Below, piece after piece: positions 45,301 to 57,599 of a DNA stretch of 64,000 nt. This DNA is from Ampelocalamus luodianensis. Lineage: Eukaryota > Streptophyta > Magnoliopsida > Poales > Poaceae. Position numbers and translations under genes: made by a program. The notes below the pieces were generated by a model. The model searched no databases. It was given only the letters and a program-made list of their open reading frames with translations, and was not told the origin of the DNA. Each line of letters begins with the position of its first letter. Positions within the stretch are counted from its first letter, which is position 1. Location: the NCBI GenBank assembly GCA_036346255.1, contig CM070640.1, positions 37,257,238 to 37,321,237 of the forward strand. The letters run 5' to 3'.

Positions 45301-48300
45301 GGATTAGAGGCAAATAGATCATGCTATTCCTAATTGTAATACTTCAATTGTATTTGTGTCTTATTCCTTTGTATTCATACACAAATTATCGACTAACAAA
45401 AGACTTCATATCGTATAAGTGTTCAAACCAGGGATCAAAAACCCGTTACCGGGCACAATCCCGTTCGGAGCCCAGTAACGGTTCCCGGTCGGTAACCGGA
45501 GATCCCGGTAGAAAACTGGATGAATTTCGTCCAAATAAATTTGAATTTGAGATGTTTTTGCTGGAATTTTGAATTTGTATTTGAATATGAAGGATTCCGG
45601 CCGGGATTTTGAATCCCGGACCCCACCGGGAAATCCGGTAACCGCCGGTAACGGTTACCAGCCGGTTTTTTGTTCCCTGGTTCAAACGATAATTGAGTGC
45701 TATTACGTACAAGTATTCAAAGGATAAATGAGTGGTAAAAAAAGACCACAAAATATCACAAGTAGTGTGTCCATCATCTAGATTGAGCAGCTGCTTGGAC
45801 ATGTCAAGTTAATATAGCTGACCATCAAATTCGATTAAGAAAAAGCAATACATAGGTGATAAGTAGACACAACAATAAACTGATATTTGTGTTTGCACTC
45901 AACAAATCTGACGCTGAAATTTGCATTCAACAATCAATGAAATTTGTGTTTGCATTCAACAAATCTGACACTGAAAGCGTTCAGCAATCACTGAAATTTG
46001 CACATGCAGATTGAGCAATTGCTTGGACATGTCAAGTTAATACAGCTGACCATCAAATTCGATTAAGAAAAAGCAGTACAGAGGTGATAAGTAGATACAA
46101 CAATAAACTGAAATTTGTGTTTGCACTCAAGAAATCTGACACTGAAATTTGCATTCAACAATCAATGAAATTTGTGTTTGCATTCAACAAATCTGACACT
46201 GAAATCATTCCACAATCATTGAAATTTGCACACGCAGTCGCTACAGAAACAAATTCAGTCATCTGACCACTAGCCAAAAGCAGTTTTACACCAAAGATTC
46301 ATTTCAACCGTGCACACATAAATCCGTTTGAAAATTCCAGTTCTGAAACAGGCAAGCTTCATGAGTCCAACTAACAGGAACCTGTGCATTGGACTGCTTC
46401 GTGTCGAGTTCTTGCATTTTCTCCAATTTCTGCTACCAAAATTGAAAACATGGAAGAGACAAAATGCATTACGTTATCAGAAAAACACATCTTTGATGGG
46501 GGGACAGGGGTGGCGGCGGCGGCTTGTGAGCCGGGGCTTTGGTTGGAGGCGACTTGGAAGGGCGTGACGGTGCTGTGGATGGAGTCGGTGCGGTGCGGCG
46601 CTGGGGAGGTGCAGCGTGGAGTGGAGGAAAGAGGAACTGAGGAAGACCGGCACCGCACGGAGATGAGCAGTCGCTGCCGCACGGAGAGGTGGTCGCTGTG
46701 ATGGAGGACCAGAAGATGTGATGCCGGATGGGGGCAGCGCCGCCAAGAGTGGAGGGGCTATGCAGTGCTGGAGCCAGTGCCTCTGAGGGTGGAGGCATGA
46801 AGCGCCGCCGCCTAGGGCTTGGATGTTCCTGTGCCTCACGGTGGGAGGGATGAGGGGGTATCTCAGTGGCATTTGCGGGTAATTACGGGCAACTTCAAGG
46901 GATATTTTTGTTTCTAGAAGGATGGCTTCCCACGAGAATCCACAGAAAGGTTGCTCCTCATTGCTAGTTCATTTTCGAGATAGCTCCTCGCGAGAAACAA
47001 AATCGGGTGTTTGGTATAGCTCCATGAGATCTGAATGAGAAGTTAGGAGTAGGAGCTGTACCAAACAAGCCCTTTATATGCTTCACATGTCGATGATCTC
47101 AGTGCTAGTTGTATGACCAAAAATATGTTCATATGCACTGCATAAAAAAATAGAAATTTCTATGTTGTAGTCCACATATGGATTTGCTGGAGGTTACGCA
47201 TCAACTTCTGAAAACCACCGCCATCTGTTTATCTGCTGAAACAATGTTCCTGACTAATAATGGAAATTACACAAGTGCTGAAATTAATTACATGTTCCTT
47301 GTTATGCAGCTTTTGCTTCTTTCCAGTGATGTTATATTCTTATATGATTTGGGCCATGTTGGAAGCATGACATGAAAATGTTTTGACCATTGTTTATTCA
47401 CTTATTGTAGATAGAAGAGATACCAAATTTAACATCTGGTTGCACTGAGTTTGTCGAGTCGGCGCAGCAAATTTTGGAAGAGAGGAAGCTCAATCAAACA
47501 TTACTAGCCAACCATAGTACCTTACTTGACCTGCTTGAAATCCCACAACTTATGGACACGTATGTGACATTTTTCTTAGCATTTCCCGAGGATCTTTACT
47601 TCGTATTTGAGTTGTCTGATGTTGTTGATATATTATTTGGTTCTTGTTTAATTTGTATAGACTATAGATCTATGTTCTTGTTCTGTTCCATTACCATGTA
47701 ATTTCAGGTCTTGACGCGTTGTATCATTGATGAATCTTACATAACAATTAACAAGCTACTGCTCACAGATGCATACGAAATGGGAACTATGATGAGGCAC
47801 TTGATCTAGAAGCTTTTGTTAGTAAAATCTCAAAGTTGCACCCTGAGTAAGTCATGTAACAAAATACTTATTGTGGCCCATTTCATTGGCTATTATTTTA
47901 ACCATTTGCTATTTCAATTGCAGTTTACCTGTTATCCAAGGATTAGCTGCTGAAGTCAAGAAGACAATACAATCACTAATTTCACAGCTTCTGCAGAAAC
48001 TCCGATCAAATATTCAGGTGATGATGCTGGTTTACTATTTTTTTTAAATTACCACCATTTTCATATTTGACATTGTCCCCGATTGTACTGTGCAAATTGA
48101 CGTTATACACATTATATTTTGTATACCTGATTTCATTGTTATGTTCAATATTTTCATTTCGCTCCAAGTTGTTTGATTTGTCTACTCTCTTCAGCATGTC
48201 TTTATCTAAGTCCAGGACATTTCATTATCTACAGTTACATGAATGCCTCCGTATTGTCGCACATTTACGCCGGATTGGAGTGTTCAGTGAATCAGAATTG

Positions 48301-50220
48301 CGCTTACAGGTATTCTGAATTTTGCATGTAATTTCGATAATGATTCTGTTTCAACAGATACTGCTTTCGCGTTCACTTTTAAATTGTATGATTAAATTTT
48401 AGTTTATTTAACATGCCTCCAAGTATGTTTAGGTCATAGTGGTGTTCAAGAGTTCTATGAACTAACAACGCAGAAATTTTAGTTGTGATATTGCACTGCT
48501 TTCTTTCTCATAACAGAGTCAAAATCTTTGATGATACAATTTGAGCATCTTCGCCTCCTAACTATGATATAATTTCTAGTTCTTGAGGTGCAGGGAAGCT
48601 TGGCTTTCTGGGATTCTTGATGATCTGGACCAAAGGAATGTGTATGAGTATCTAAAAGGCATGGTGACTTGCCACAGGACGCATCTATTTGATGTTGTCA
48701 ATCAATATCGAGCGATATTCAACAATGATAAATCTGGAACTGAAGAGAATTATGATGGTGGGCTGCTTTTCAGCTGGGCAATGCACCAAGTTAGCAATCA
48801 CCTCACCACCCTTCAAGTTATGTTGCCAAATATAACGGAAGGTGGGTCTCTGTCCAACATTCTTGAACAGTGCATGGTAAGCGCCTTCGCTCGATCTTCT
48901 ATCTGAGTAATAATTCTTATATCCAAGATTTACCACAATTATTCGAATCTTACTGCAAATGTTGATCGCTTGTTCATCTTGCAGTATTGTGCAATGGGTC
49001 TTGGCTTGGTTGGACTGGATTTCCGTGGACTGCTTCCACCAATATTTGAAAAGTAATTAGTATTTAATTATGGAATTTATTATTTATGTTGTAAAATGTG
49101 TTTGTTATTGCTGATGTTATCTGCTTCTTGCAGTGCGGTTTTAAATTTGTTCTCAAAGAATATGAGTACGGCGGTTGAGAATTTTCAGGTAACGCAATTG
49201 TGTACAATCTTTATTGGTGTGGATATGCTATTTAGTTCTTGTCTAGGTTGTAGCATCATAATAACACTGTGATACCTTCTATAATGCTAGGCTGTTTTGG
49301 ATTCACATCGCTGGGTTCCAATGCCATCTGTTGGCTTTGTAGCAAATGGAGTTGTGGATGAGACTTCCGATGACGTGACTCCGCCTTCTGTTTTAATGGA
49401 ACATCCACCTCTTGCAGTGTTTGTTAATGGTAAGTTTTACTGATCTCACTCTCAGGAATTCACTTCTATTCATCGCATGTATTGACTCTAAGGGTGCATG
49501 TCTTGTAATGTAGGTGTTTCAGCGGCAATGAATGATCTAAGACCATGTGCGCCATTGAGCTTGAAGCTTGTTCTTGCTCAGGAGGTGGTGAAGGGATTAC
49601 AAGCAGTTTCTGACTCCCTAGTTAGATATAACGCCATGCGGATGCTGCGTGGAAATGAGTCCTCTCTTTTCCTCTCACTTTGCCAGGCATTTATTGAGGT
49701 TGGTTGAGCTTCCTATGATAAAGCACTACTTTCGAAAGTGATTAAAAAAAAACAATATGTTACCTCTGGGAAAAAAAACTGAATGTGTTCAAGGCCTCAA
49801 ACCCATCAAAATCTAAATTACAGCGAGTGATTTCTCTTCAGAGGGTGCTCACATCTAAATTTTTCTTCTCAGGTCGCATATCCTTATTGCGCTGCATGTT
49901 TCGGACGATGTTACCCCAATGGAGCAGCATTGATCACAGAGTGCAGGAGCACATTCGATGCTGTCAGCCAGCTATTGACCGTACCTGCAAGGTCTAACAG
50001 TTCAGGGATTAGCAGCATCGAACGAAGGCAGTCGGGAGGCATCGAACGAAGGCAGTCAGGAGGCATCGAAAGAAAGCAGTCGATTGAGAGTGCTGGTACA
50101 ACAGCCGCCGAGAACGGGCTCCCTACTGATAGACCAGAGCCAGAGGTGAACGATGGTGCTGGAACCACCGCCACACCAGCTCAGGCTGATGCGCAAACTG
50201 ATCCACCGGCAAACACATAG
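42329..50220 (+). CDS. COG8: Conserved oligomeric Golgi complex subunit 8 (Dor1 family)
   Basis: Twelve exons: 42329-42472, 42551-42703, 47411-47559, 47769-47846, 47924-48017, 48235-48309, 48580-48876, 48985-49052, 49134-49188, 49291-49429, 49514-49698, 49873-50220. All borders are GT..AG, phases agree and no internal stop occurs, giving 594 residues. COG8 is part of lobe B of the COG tether, which captures retrograde vesicles at the Golgi. Recognisable family blocks: [15 protein letters not shown] and [139 protein letters not shown]. The ATG at 42329 has a good context (cgccATGG). The C-terminus is a disordered Ser/Arg tail with a 24-bp repeat. Intron 2 (4.7 kb) carries three transposons; the other introns are short. 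No sign of inactivation. Confidence 0.95.
43033..43910. mobile_element. hAT-type element in COG8 intron 2
   Basis: Ends CATGGTTATCAAGTCG and the inverted counterpart (CGACTTAATAACCATG), flanked by a perfect 8-bp target duplication cttgagag (43025-43032, 43911-43918). Subterminal regions are packed with gactagtcgac-like palindromic units. The middle (about 43260-43740) is very GC-rich. No transposase motif is seen, so it is non-autonomous. Confidence 0.88.
45429..45679. mobile_element. Small hAT-type MITE (251 bp)
   Basis: Starts CAGGGATCAAAAACCCG and ends CCGGTTTTTTGTTCCCTG, flanked by a perfect 8-bp duplication gttcaaac (45421-45428, 45680-45687). It has long imperfect inverted arms rich in ccggtaac motifs and no coding capacity. 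It is nested inside the element at 45162-47072. Confidence 0.9.
45781..46236. repeat. 228-bp direct tandem duplication
   Basis: gattgagca(g/a) at 45781 and 46009 begin two adjacent copies sharing ttggacatgtcaagttaata, gctgaccatcaaattcgatt and aagaaaaagca. Within each copy a shorter unit around gaaatttgtgtttgca repeats again, giving a hierarchical repeat. Confidence 0.85.
50016..50084. repeat. 24-bp minisatellite in last COG8 exon
   Basis: Three copies of a 24-bp unit (catcgaacgaaggcagtcgg plus gagg) encode [16 protein letters not shown] and IERKQSIE. The unit is a multiple of three, so copy changes would keep the frame. It lies in the poorly conserved C-terminal tail. Confidence 0.9.
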
Positions 50221-50625
50221 CTTGAACCTGTCAAAAGTTCGTCGTCCAGGCCTGGCTATCTTGAGCCAGCGAGGGTACAGCGCTTCGAAACTATGTCTGT
50301 CGAGAATTCGGTCATTATTATTTTTTGCTCCCGGTCTTACAGTGTATACAAGAATCTCATCTCTGGATGCTGGATATTAATTTGTACAATACACCATTAA
50401 ACTTTGGGATAATTAAGAATTTGTCACCCAATAGAGTGGTTGGTCGTCTCAGCTTTGTCATTATGTGATTATGTAGATTGCAATCCGCAATTTGCCATTT
50501 CTTACAATTTGCAATTATTCTTTTGCTATTTTTGAGTTTTTATCCCTATTTTCATTTTTTGGCCATGCGAAATGACCATACTACCCTCTTCCTCTCTTCT
50601 TTCTTCCTCCGGTCTCCTTCATCCA
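50221..50625 (+). other. 3' UTR and flank of COG8
   Basis: AT-rich sequence between the COG8 stop and the start of the retrotransposon LTR. No other gene is seen. A weak polyadenylation context (attaatttgtacaatacacc) lies near 50370. Confidence 0.5.
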
Positions 50626-53600
50626 TGTCGGGATCCAAAACTACGATTCTGGAACCCTCTGTGTATAGTGTACTAGTCCAGAATCACGCTAGTGCACATA
50701 GTGTCAACATAGGTGAATATCAATCTACACAAGCGATAAATAAAGTAAACGATTAGTTTGAATAACAAATAAGGGTTTTGATCTTATGGTCGAGTTTACA
50801 CTTATTGAGCCACGCAGGGCTAACAGAGAATAAAATAACAGCGGAACAGAAATAACTTCAGCGTAGATCCCATCAATTCACCACAAGCAACCGACTGGGA
50901 TCCAGACCTTAACGATCAGCAACCTTCGACAAACTTCTCCTCGAAAGCAGGCGTAGACTCCTCCTCTTCTGTAGATTTGGGCGTAAATTTTACAACAAGC
51001 GTGAGTACACAACTGTACTCGCAGATCATACCACAGAATGCAATTTATAGATGCTGGCTTATTCCAAAAGAAAATATTTCTGTGGTTCTTTTGCATAAAA
51101 TCATTATTTGCAATTGAATACAAGTAATAGATTGAAAGCATAATTCAAAACAAATAGACAATATTAATTTAACAGTTGTTTTCACAAAGACACAAAGCTA
51201 AGCAGATTATTTCACATAGCCATATAACTTAGATCACATAGCTCTCATCCCAAATATTTTATGAAAACTACCACTCGTGTGAAATCCCCGAGCATGTTCA
51301 TGACCGCGGACACGGCTATTCGAATATATTGATTTAACATTTTGCAGAGGTTGTACACTTTACCCACACGATACAACTAGTGTTGCAAGCACTAATCATA
51401 ACAAAACGGTTCAGAAACTTCATCTTAACATTGACACTCCCAACGTGCTTACAAACCGTTATGCCAACCCAAACGAGACGCTTTGGCATAACACACATCG
51501 TTGGACAGGGACACGGCGAACCGCCCCGTGATGCGACTACCTTGTAGTACACACCTCCACCCATAGCCTAACCTACAGCCTGAGTAATCAATGCCAAGAA
51601 TCCATAACCTACTAAGTTAGGCCCGTCCCATCAGGCATGTGGTTGTACAGTAAGGCTCAGTTCAATGGCGCACAAAGTTAAGTCCTTAATTAACCAAGGT
51701 AAGACTTCAATTCTCTAACTATGCCACAAATATCATTATTCCTATGCACATAGCTTCCACCATATCACACAGTATCCACCACTTGCCTCAGTCTAAATCC
51801 TTTACCACCCAGTTGGTTTTAGTGCAACATATGTCATATACAAAGTAATAGCACACAGTACACACATTTTTATCACATAGTTCCATAGTCACTTAGTCAG
51901 ATTTAAAGCTTGCAACTCAAATGAGATGTGAGACTCGTAACATGGCTAAGCAATTGTACTCGCATCTAACCAACCCACGTTTGTGCTACAATATTACCAA
52001 CTAATAACCAATCTAGGGTGACAAGATATTATGACATACAAGGCCAAGGTGTATTAACAAATTGGATGATAACTATGCCCAAAAGTATTTAAATGCATAA
52101 TTAAAGTAGAATGCAATACTTTGAAACAAAGTAATTTGAAAACTGGGTTCAAGATGATCAAAGGTATGACTTGCCTTGGAAAATGTCTAAGTACTGGTCT
52201 TGATCTTGAGGTGCTCCTTCTTCTCCAAAATTCCCCGATGTATCGACGTCTACTCGCAAGCGAGACAAATAAACAAAGCAAATAAATAACAGAGGCAAAA
52301 AAACTCCAAAAATTAAATAAAAACCTCAGATAAATAGAGCTCGAATTTAGATAAATTTTGGAATTTGAATCGGCACAATCGAAGTTTGGATGCAAAAGTT
52401 ATGGGTTCTGGAAGTTTCAATCTAAAAGAAAACCCTGATTTTGGATCTACTGGAATTTCCGAATTATTTCTTAAAAGAAAAATCGGATTATTGCGCAAGC
52501 ACGACGCCAGCACAGGGATTTCAGAAATAAGGTAAATAAAAAGAAAACACTAATATGTGGGACCCACATGTCAGCGAGATGGCTCATGGTAGACTAAGTC
52601 TACCGAGCCTCGGGTTCTAGAGAACGGTGGATTGCCACGTGGATCTGATCTGGACCAATCCCGGCGCGACACGTCAGCGGCGGCTGCTGACCGGGATGCT
52701 GACTCGGGCGTATGCGAACAAGATGACGGGGATGTCACGCGAGACGACACGTCGGCGCGGACCTGATGTGGCGAGCCACGTGGATGGCCATGTCAGCTCG
52801 ACGGTGACGGGCTTAGGAACCAACGGCAACGACGAACGGCGGCGATCCACCGCCGGTGAGTGGTACCGACGTATAGCTGAGGTTATTACGAACCTTTGGG
52901 TGCAACTCCGGTTGCTTGGGATGGACGGTGGCGACCGGCGGCGAGCTCGGAGCGGCGGAGTGGCTCGGGTTTTGTCGGACGGACGCTCTGACGAGGTCTA
53001 GGCGACGGCGAAGGCTCCTGGAGGTAGCTCGGACGACGACGAACCCAGCGGTGCAGACCACGAGGGCAGGGCGACGTCGACGATGGCGCAAAACGGAGAA
53101 AAAGGCTGGCGGCGAAAAACCCTAAAACTCCGATTGCGGCGGCGCTAGGGCTCAAGTTGCGCAATAGCTTGAGGGGTTCTGGTGCGGACATCGATGCGAT
53201 CCCAGGGGTGCCTTTTATAGGGTCCGAGGGGCTAGGAAGGCGTGCGGCAGCGGAACCCTAAAAAGAGTCCGAGAGGGCCTCGCGAGAAAACGGAGATTGA
53301 AACGGAATCGAGATAAGATTTTTATCCCAAAAGATGCGGAGAATATAGATATTGAGTTTGGTAAGGAAATCTAGAAGGTTTTGGTTAGGAAAGTCCCGTT
53401 GTCGTACGAGGCTTGGAGGTCTTTAATGGCGGACGGACGGCGGAGCTGCGCGAAGATGAAGCCGACTCGGAGACGAAGACCTGACGTGTGGGGCCCACAC
53501 GTCAGCGGCACGGAGGTGCGTGTGCACACGGGCTCCAACAAGATCTGGCCGTCAAATTCAGATCGGAGGGTCCAAAAGAAAGGAACGTTCGGACCATCCG

Positions 53601-53974
53601 ATATCTTAGTCGCATCTGACCGTTCAATCTTGATCGAACGGCTCACAACCAATGTGGCGTTCGGGTCGCCCGGAAGGCATAACGCCATCGGACCGTCCAA
53701 AGAGGATTTGATGGTGGAGGCTTAACGCGCCTGCGCGAAGAGAGAGAAAGGGGCTGACTCGTAGGGACCACCTATCAGAGGGAGGCGGCTCGCGCGCGGG
53801 TGTGGGCTGAACAGAGCTGGGCCAAAGAGGGTTTGGGCTGGGTTTCGACCTAAGAGCTTTTCTGATATTCTAATTAGCTTTTCTATTTTAGAAAATACCA
53901 GAAATTCAAATAAGCAAATAAAAATAGCAAATGAACTCAGAAAAATTCTAGAAAATATATCTGAGCACATAGAA
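50626..53974 (-). repeat. 3' LTR remnant of truncated gypsy element (~3.35 kb)
   Basis: On the minus strand it ends GGATCCCGACA (50626) and contains a TATA box (CTATAAAAGG at 53220-53211) followed by a GC-rich stretch, as in the other LTRs here. Its 5' start and the preceding polypurine tract are missing because the sequence passes directly from integrase coding DNA into LTR sequence. Confidence 0.75.
53211..53220 (-). promoter_or_regulatory. TATA box in LTR remnant
   Basis: Minus strand CTATAAAAGG in a GC-rich setting; likely LTR promoter. If active it would transcribe leftwards toward the COG8 3' end, antisense to COG8. Confidence 0.55.
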
Positions 53975-54249
53975 CCATGTACAACTCCGCAAGGTGATCT
54001 CCTGAGTACGTGGTTTTGACTGGCAGGAAGTGGGCAACCTTGGTCAGACGATCGACTATTACCCAGATCGAATCGTAACCCGATTGGGTCTTGGGTAAAC
54101 CGGTAATGAAATCCATTCCGATCTCTTCCCACTTCCACTGAATCTTCAATGTTGCAACAAACCCGCTGGTCTCGTGTTCGCTTTACCTTCCGACACACGT
54201 CCGCAGGGCAACGAACTCTGCGACTTCTCGCTTCAAATTTGGCCACCAA
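53975..54249 (-). pseudogene. Truncated integrase
   Basis: Reads WKWEEIGMDFITGLPKTQSG, IVDRLTKVAHFLPVKTTY and stops being integrase after HLAELYM, within the core before the second catalytic Asp. A frameshift near 54180 separates it from the zinc-finger part upstream. It cannot be catalytic. Confidence 0.85.
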
Positions 54250-55148
54250 AACTTAGTCTTAACATCCTGGTACATCTTAGTACTTCTAGGGTGAATTGAA
54301 TACTTTGTGTCATGGGCTTTTTTTAAGATTAGTTGCCTTAACCCATCAATATCTGGTACACAAATACGGCCATTAATCCAGAGTATGTCTTGATCATCCT
54401 TGGTAAAATCTTTGAATTTCCCTTCTGTCATTTTGAGCTTGATGTCGGACAACACGGGATCCTTCGGTTGCGCTTCACGAATCTGCTGCTCCAGGGTAGA
54501 TTGTACTTCCAAACTGGCCACAAATCCTTCAGATACGACTTTTAGCCTTAGCTTCTGAAACTCGTCTTGAAGTTCTGAACAAAACTCTTCCACTTCCAAA
54601 GCATTGCAGTAACTCTTACGACTCAAAGCATCTGCAACTACATTGGCTTTTCCGGGATGGTAGTGGATTCCAATATTATAATCCTTGATCAACTCTAACC
54701 ATCTCCTCTGTCTCATGTTCAAATCTGACTGAGTGAAGATGTACTTCAAACTCTTATGATCTGTGTAAACTTCACAGCAATTACCGATGAGGTAATGACG
54801 CCAAATCTTTAAAGCATGCACTACGACAACTAATTCCAAATCATGGGTAGGGTAATTCTCTTCGTGATGCCTCAATTGCCTTGACGCATAAGCGACAGCT
54901 CTTCCTTCTTGCATCAGGACACATCCTAGTCCTTGACGCGAAGCATCACAGTAGATATAGAAATCCTTGCGAATATCTGGCAAAATCAACACTAGAGCTG
55001 AAGTCAAACGTGTCTTCAACTCTTGAAAACTTTCTTCACAGGCTGGAGTCCAAGTGAACTTTTTCTCCTTCTTTAACAATTGCGTAAGAGGCTTAGCAAT
55101 CGATGAGAATCCTTCGATGAAACGGCAGTAGTAACCTGCCATTCCCAA
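54183..55148 (-). pseudogene. RT connection, RNase H and integrase zinc-finger region
   Basis: Open frame carrying [18 protein letters not shown] (RT connection), [19 protein letters not shown] (RNase H start), [37 protein letters not shown], then the integrase N-terminal zinc region ([32 protein letters not shown]). It is separated by frameshifts from the RT frame upstream (near 55216) and the integrase core downstream. Confidence 0.9.
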
Positions 55149-55215
55149 GAAATCGCGAACTGAAGTTACGCCTCTTGGTCGCTCCCAATGTAATATCGCT
55201 TTAACTTTACCGAGG

Positions 55216-56796
55216 TCAATCGCTACTCCTCACTGTCATCACATGACCAAGGAAATCAACTTCCTTCTTCCAAAAATCACACTTACTGAACTTGGCATAC
55301 AACCGATGCTCTCTGAGTTTTTCCAAGACTATCCTTAAATGTTCGGCGTGTTCTTCATCCGTCTTGGAGTAAACCAAAATATCATCAATGAACACGACTA
55401 CAAACTTGTCTAAATATTCCATGAATACTTTATTCATCATGTTCATGAAGTATGTATGGGCATTAGTCAGACCAAAGGACATGACTAAGAACTCATAATG
55501 TCCATACTGCGTTGAGAAAGCGGTCTTTGGTATATCCTTAGGACAGATCTTTAGCTGATGGTAACCTGATCGCAGGTCGATCTTTGAGAACACTCCGGCT
55601 CCTTTCATCTGATCAAACAGATCATCAATCCGGGGTAGTGGGTACTTGTTCTTGATGGTAACTTCATTGAGGGAACGGTAATCAATACACATCCTCATGC
55701 TTCCATCTTTCTTCTTGACAAACAACACTGGTGCTCTCCATGGCGACGAACTAGGTCTCACGAAATCTTTATCAAGAAGTTCTTCTATCTGCTTCTTCAT
55801 CTCTACCAATTCATCGGCTGACATCCAATAATGTCTCTTTGAAATTGGTGCTGTCCCTGGCACTAGGTCGATGACAAACTCGATGTCACGGTCCGGGGGC
55901 ATTCCTGGTAATTCTTCTGGAAACACACTTGGATATTCACTGACAACTGGTACTTCTTCTAAGAAAAGAGTCTTCAGACTGTTTACTAACAGATGTCCAT
56001 CACAAACTGAGGTGGCTAGAAATTCTACCTTGTTTCCCTTGGTATCCTCGACTGTTACGGCTCTTCGGCCACAATCTAGCACGGCTTTGTGCTTGGATAA
56101 CCAATCCATGCCAAGAATGACATCTAAAGTTTGGGTATCTAGTACGATTAGGTTGGCTAGAAACTCAACTCCAGCTATGAGTAACTTAGCTCCTAAATAT
56201 CCCACTTTAGAGCTTAGCTTTGCTCCAAGCGACTGGACTAGTAGAGTATGCTTAAGACGCATAACTTCCAAATTATTCTTGGTTGCAAACATCCCAGAAA
56301 CAAACGAATGCGAAGCTCCAGAATCAAACAAAACTGATACATGTACTGAGTTAACCAGAAACTTACCCAGTATGACGTCCGGTGCTTCCTGGGCTCCTTC
56401 CAGAGTGACGTGGTTGACATGGCCTCTGGCCACAGGCTGTGGTGTTCCTCCGGCTTGACCGGCAACTTGTGAAACTCCTTGGTTGATGCCTGGCGCTGGC
56501 GTCTTGGATGGCGTAGCTCTAAGGTTGAAGCGTACTTGAGTGATTGTTCCCTTCTGCGGACATTGGTTGGCAAAGTGTCCTGGCTGTCGACAGGTGTAAC
56601 ATACCCTTGGTACGTTCTGCTGATTGCTCCCTGGATTGGGGTTGGCAGGTGCAGGGTTACGGAAGTTCTGGGCAGCTGGACGAGGTGCTGCAGTTGGTGA
56701 GGGTGCCCTGAACGAAGTCTGGGGTGGAAACCGGTTGAACTGCGATGGGACGGTCCTTGCCCTCTGCTGTGATTGATGACTTCCTTGTTGAGCCAT
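55216..56796 (-). pseudogene. Gag C-terminus, CCHC, protease and RT core
   Basis: A 526-codon open frame with a CCHC zinc knuckle ([14 protein letters not shown]), aspartic protease active site ([12 protein letters not shown]), and RT with [20 protein letters not shown] and catalytic [11 protein letters not shown]. It ends at DFLGHVM by frameshift. It is the best-preserved polyprotein segment of this element, but lacks continuity with gag N-terminus and with RNase H. Confidence 0.92.
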
Positions 56797-57599
56797 TCGC
56801 GTTTGCGGTTGTCCTCTAGTTCTTTACGCTTGTCCTCCAGGACAAAAGCTTTGTTGATCAATTCTTGGAAGTCAGGGAAAGTATGGGCAATTAGGCTGAC
56901 TTACAGTCCAGTGTTCAGCCCCTTCAGAAAGCGACTCTGGCGAGCCTTGTCTGTGGCTACACCCTCTGCTGCATAGCGAGCTAACTGAGAAAACTTGTTG
57001 AGGTAGTCAGATGCTGACATAGCTCCTTACTTGAGAGCGCGGAAGTTATCCTTCTTCAGATTAATAATACCTTTCGGTACATGGTATTGGCGAAATGCTG
57101 CAGAAAATTCTTCTCAGGTGATATCCTGTGGCGCCTCATGAGCGGCACAGAAGTTCTCCCACCATTCAGCAGCTATGCCCTCCATCTGGTGAGTGGCGTA
57201 CATAACCTTCTCACGGTCGCTGCACTGGGTGATCAGCAGCTTCCTTTCAATAACCCGAAGCCAATCATCTGCTTCTACTGGGGAGACGTGTCCAGAGAAC
57301 GTTGGTGGACGGGTCCTCATAAACTCCGCAAGTTTAGATGGTCTATGGTGACCTTGAGCAGCTGGAGCTCCGTGCTGTTGATTGTTGTTGACCTGGTTGC
57401 TCATAGCTTGCATCTGATTCATCAAAGTATTCATTAGCTGAGTCTGCGCTGCCATGAAAGCTCCAAAGTTTTGCAAGTCAATCGGGGGTGCTTGTGGTGG
57501 AATTGCTCCTGCGGCTGGTTGCTCATTGCCTCCTGGTGCTGGGGTACCGGAACCACTTGCAGCAGTCTGACGAGTTTGAACCATCTGGCAAAGCTCCAT
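56797..57599 (-). pseudogene. Gag N-terminus and capsid-like domain
   Basis: Starts near MVQTRQTAASGSGTPAPGG, with a Gln/Met-rich segment (MNTLMNQMQAMSNQVNNNQQ) and the gag domain (FLEFMRTRPPTFSG-like KLAEFMRTRPPTFSG, EADDWLRVIERKLLI, EGIAAEWWENFCAAH). A stop near 57117 and another near 56900 break it; between them the family sequence can still be read (FRQYHVPKGIINLKKD, LNKFSQLARYAAEGVA, RFLKGLNTGL). Confidence 0.88.

Larger units (their letters stand above)
45162..47072. mobile_element. PIF/Harbinger-like element with nested insert, COG8 intron 2
   Basis: Left end GGTCCTATTTGGTAGAGCTC and right end (reverse complement) GGGCTTGTTTGGTACAGCTC form imperfect terminal inverted repeats, flanked by a 3-bp ttt duplication. 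The short duplication and GG..C..GTTTGG termini suggest PIF/Harbinger, but the duplication is weak evidence. It contains the smaller element at 45429-45679, a 228-bp internal duplication and a GC-rich block at about 46480-46880 of unknown origin. Confidence 0.55.
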
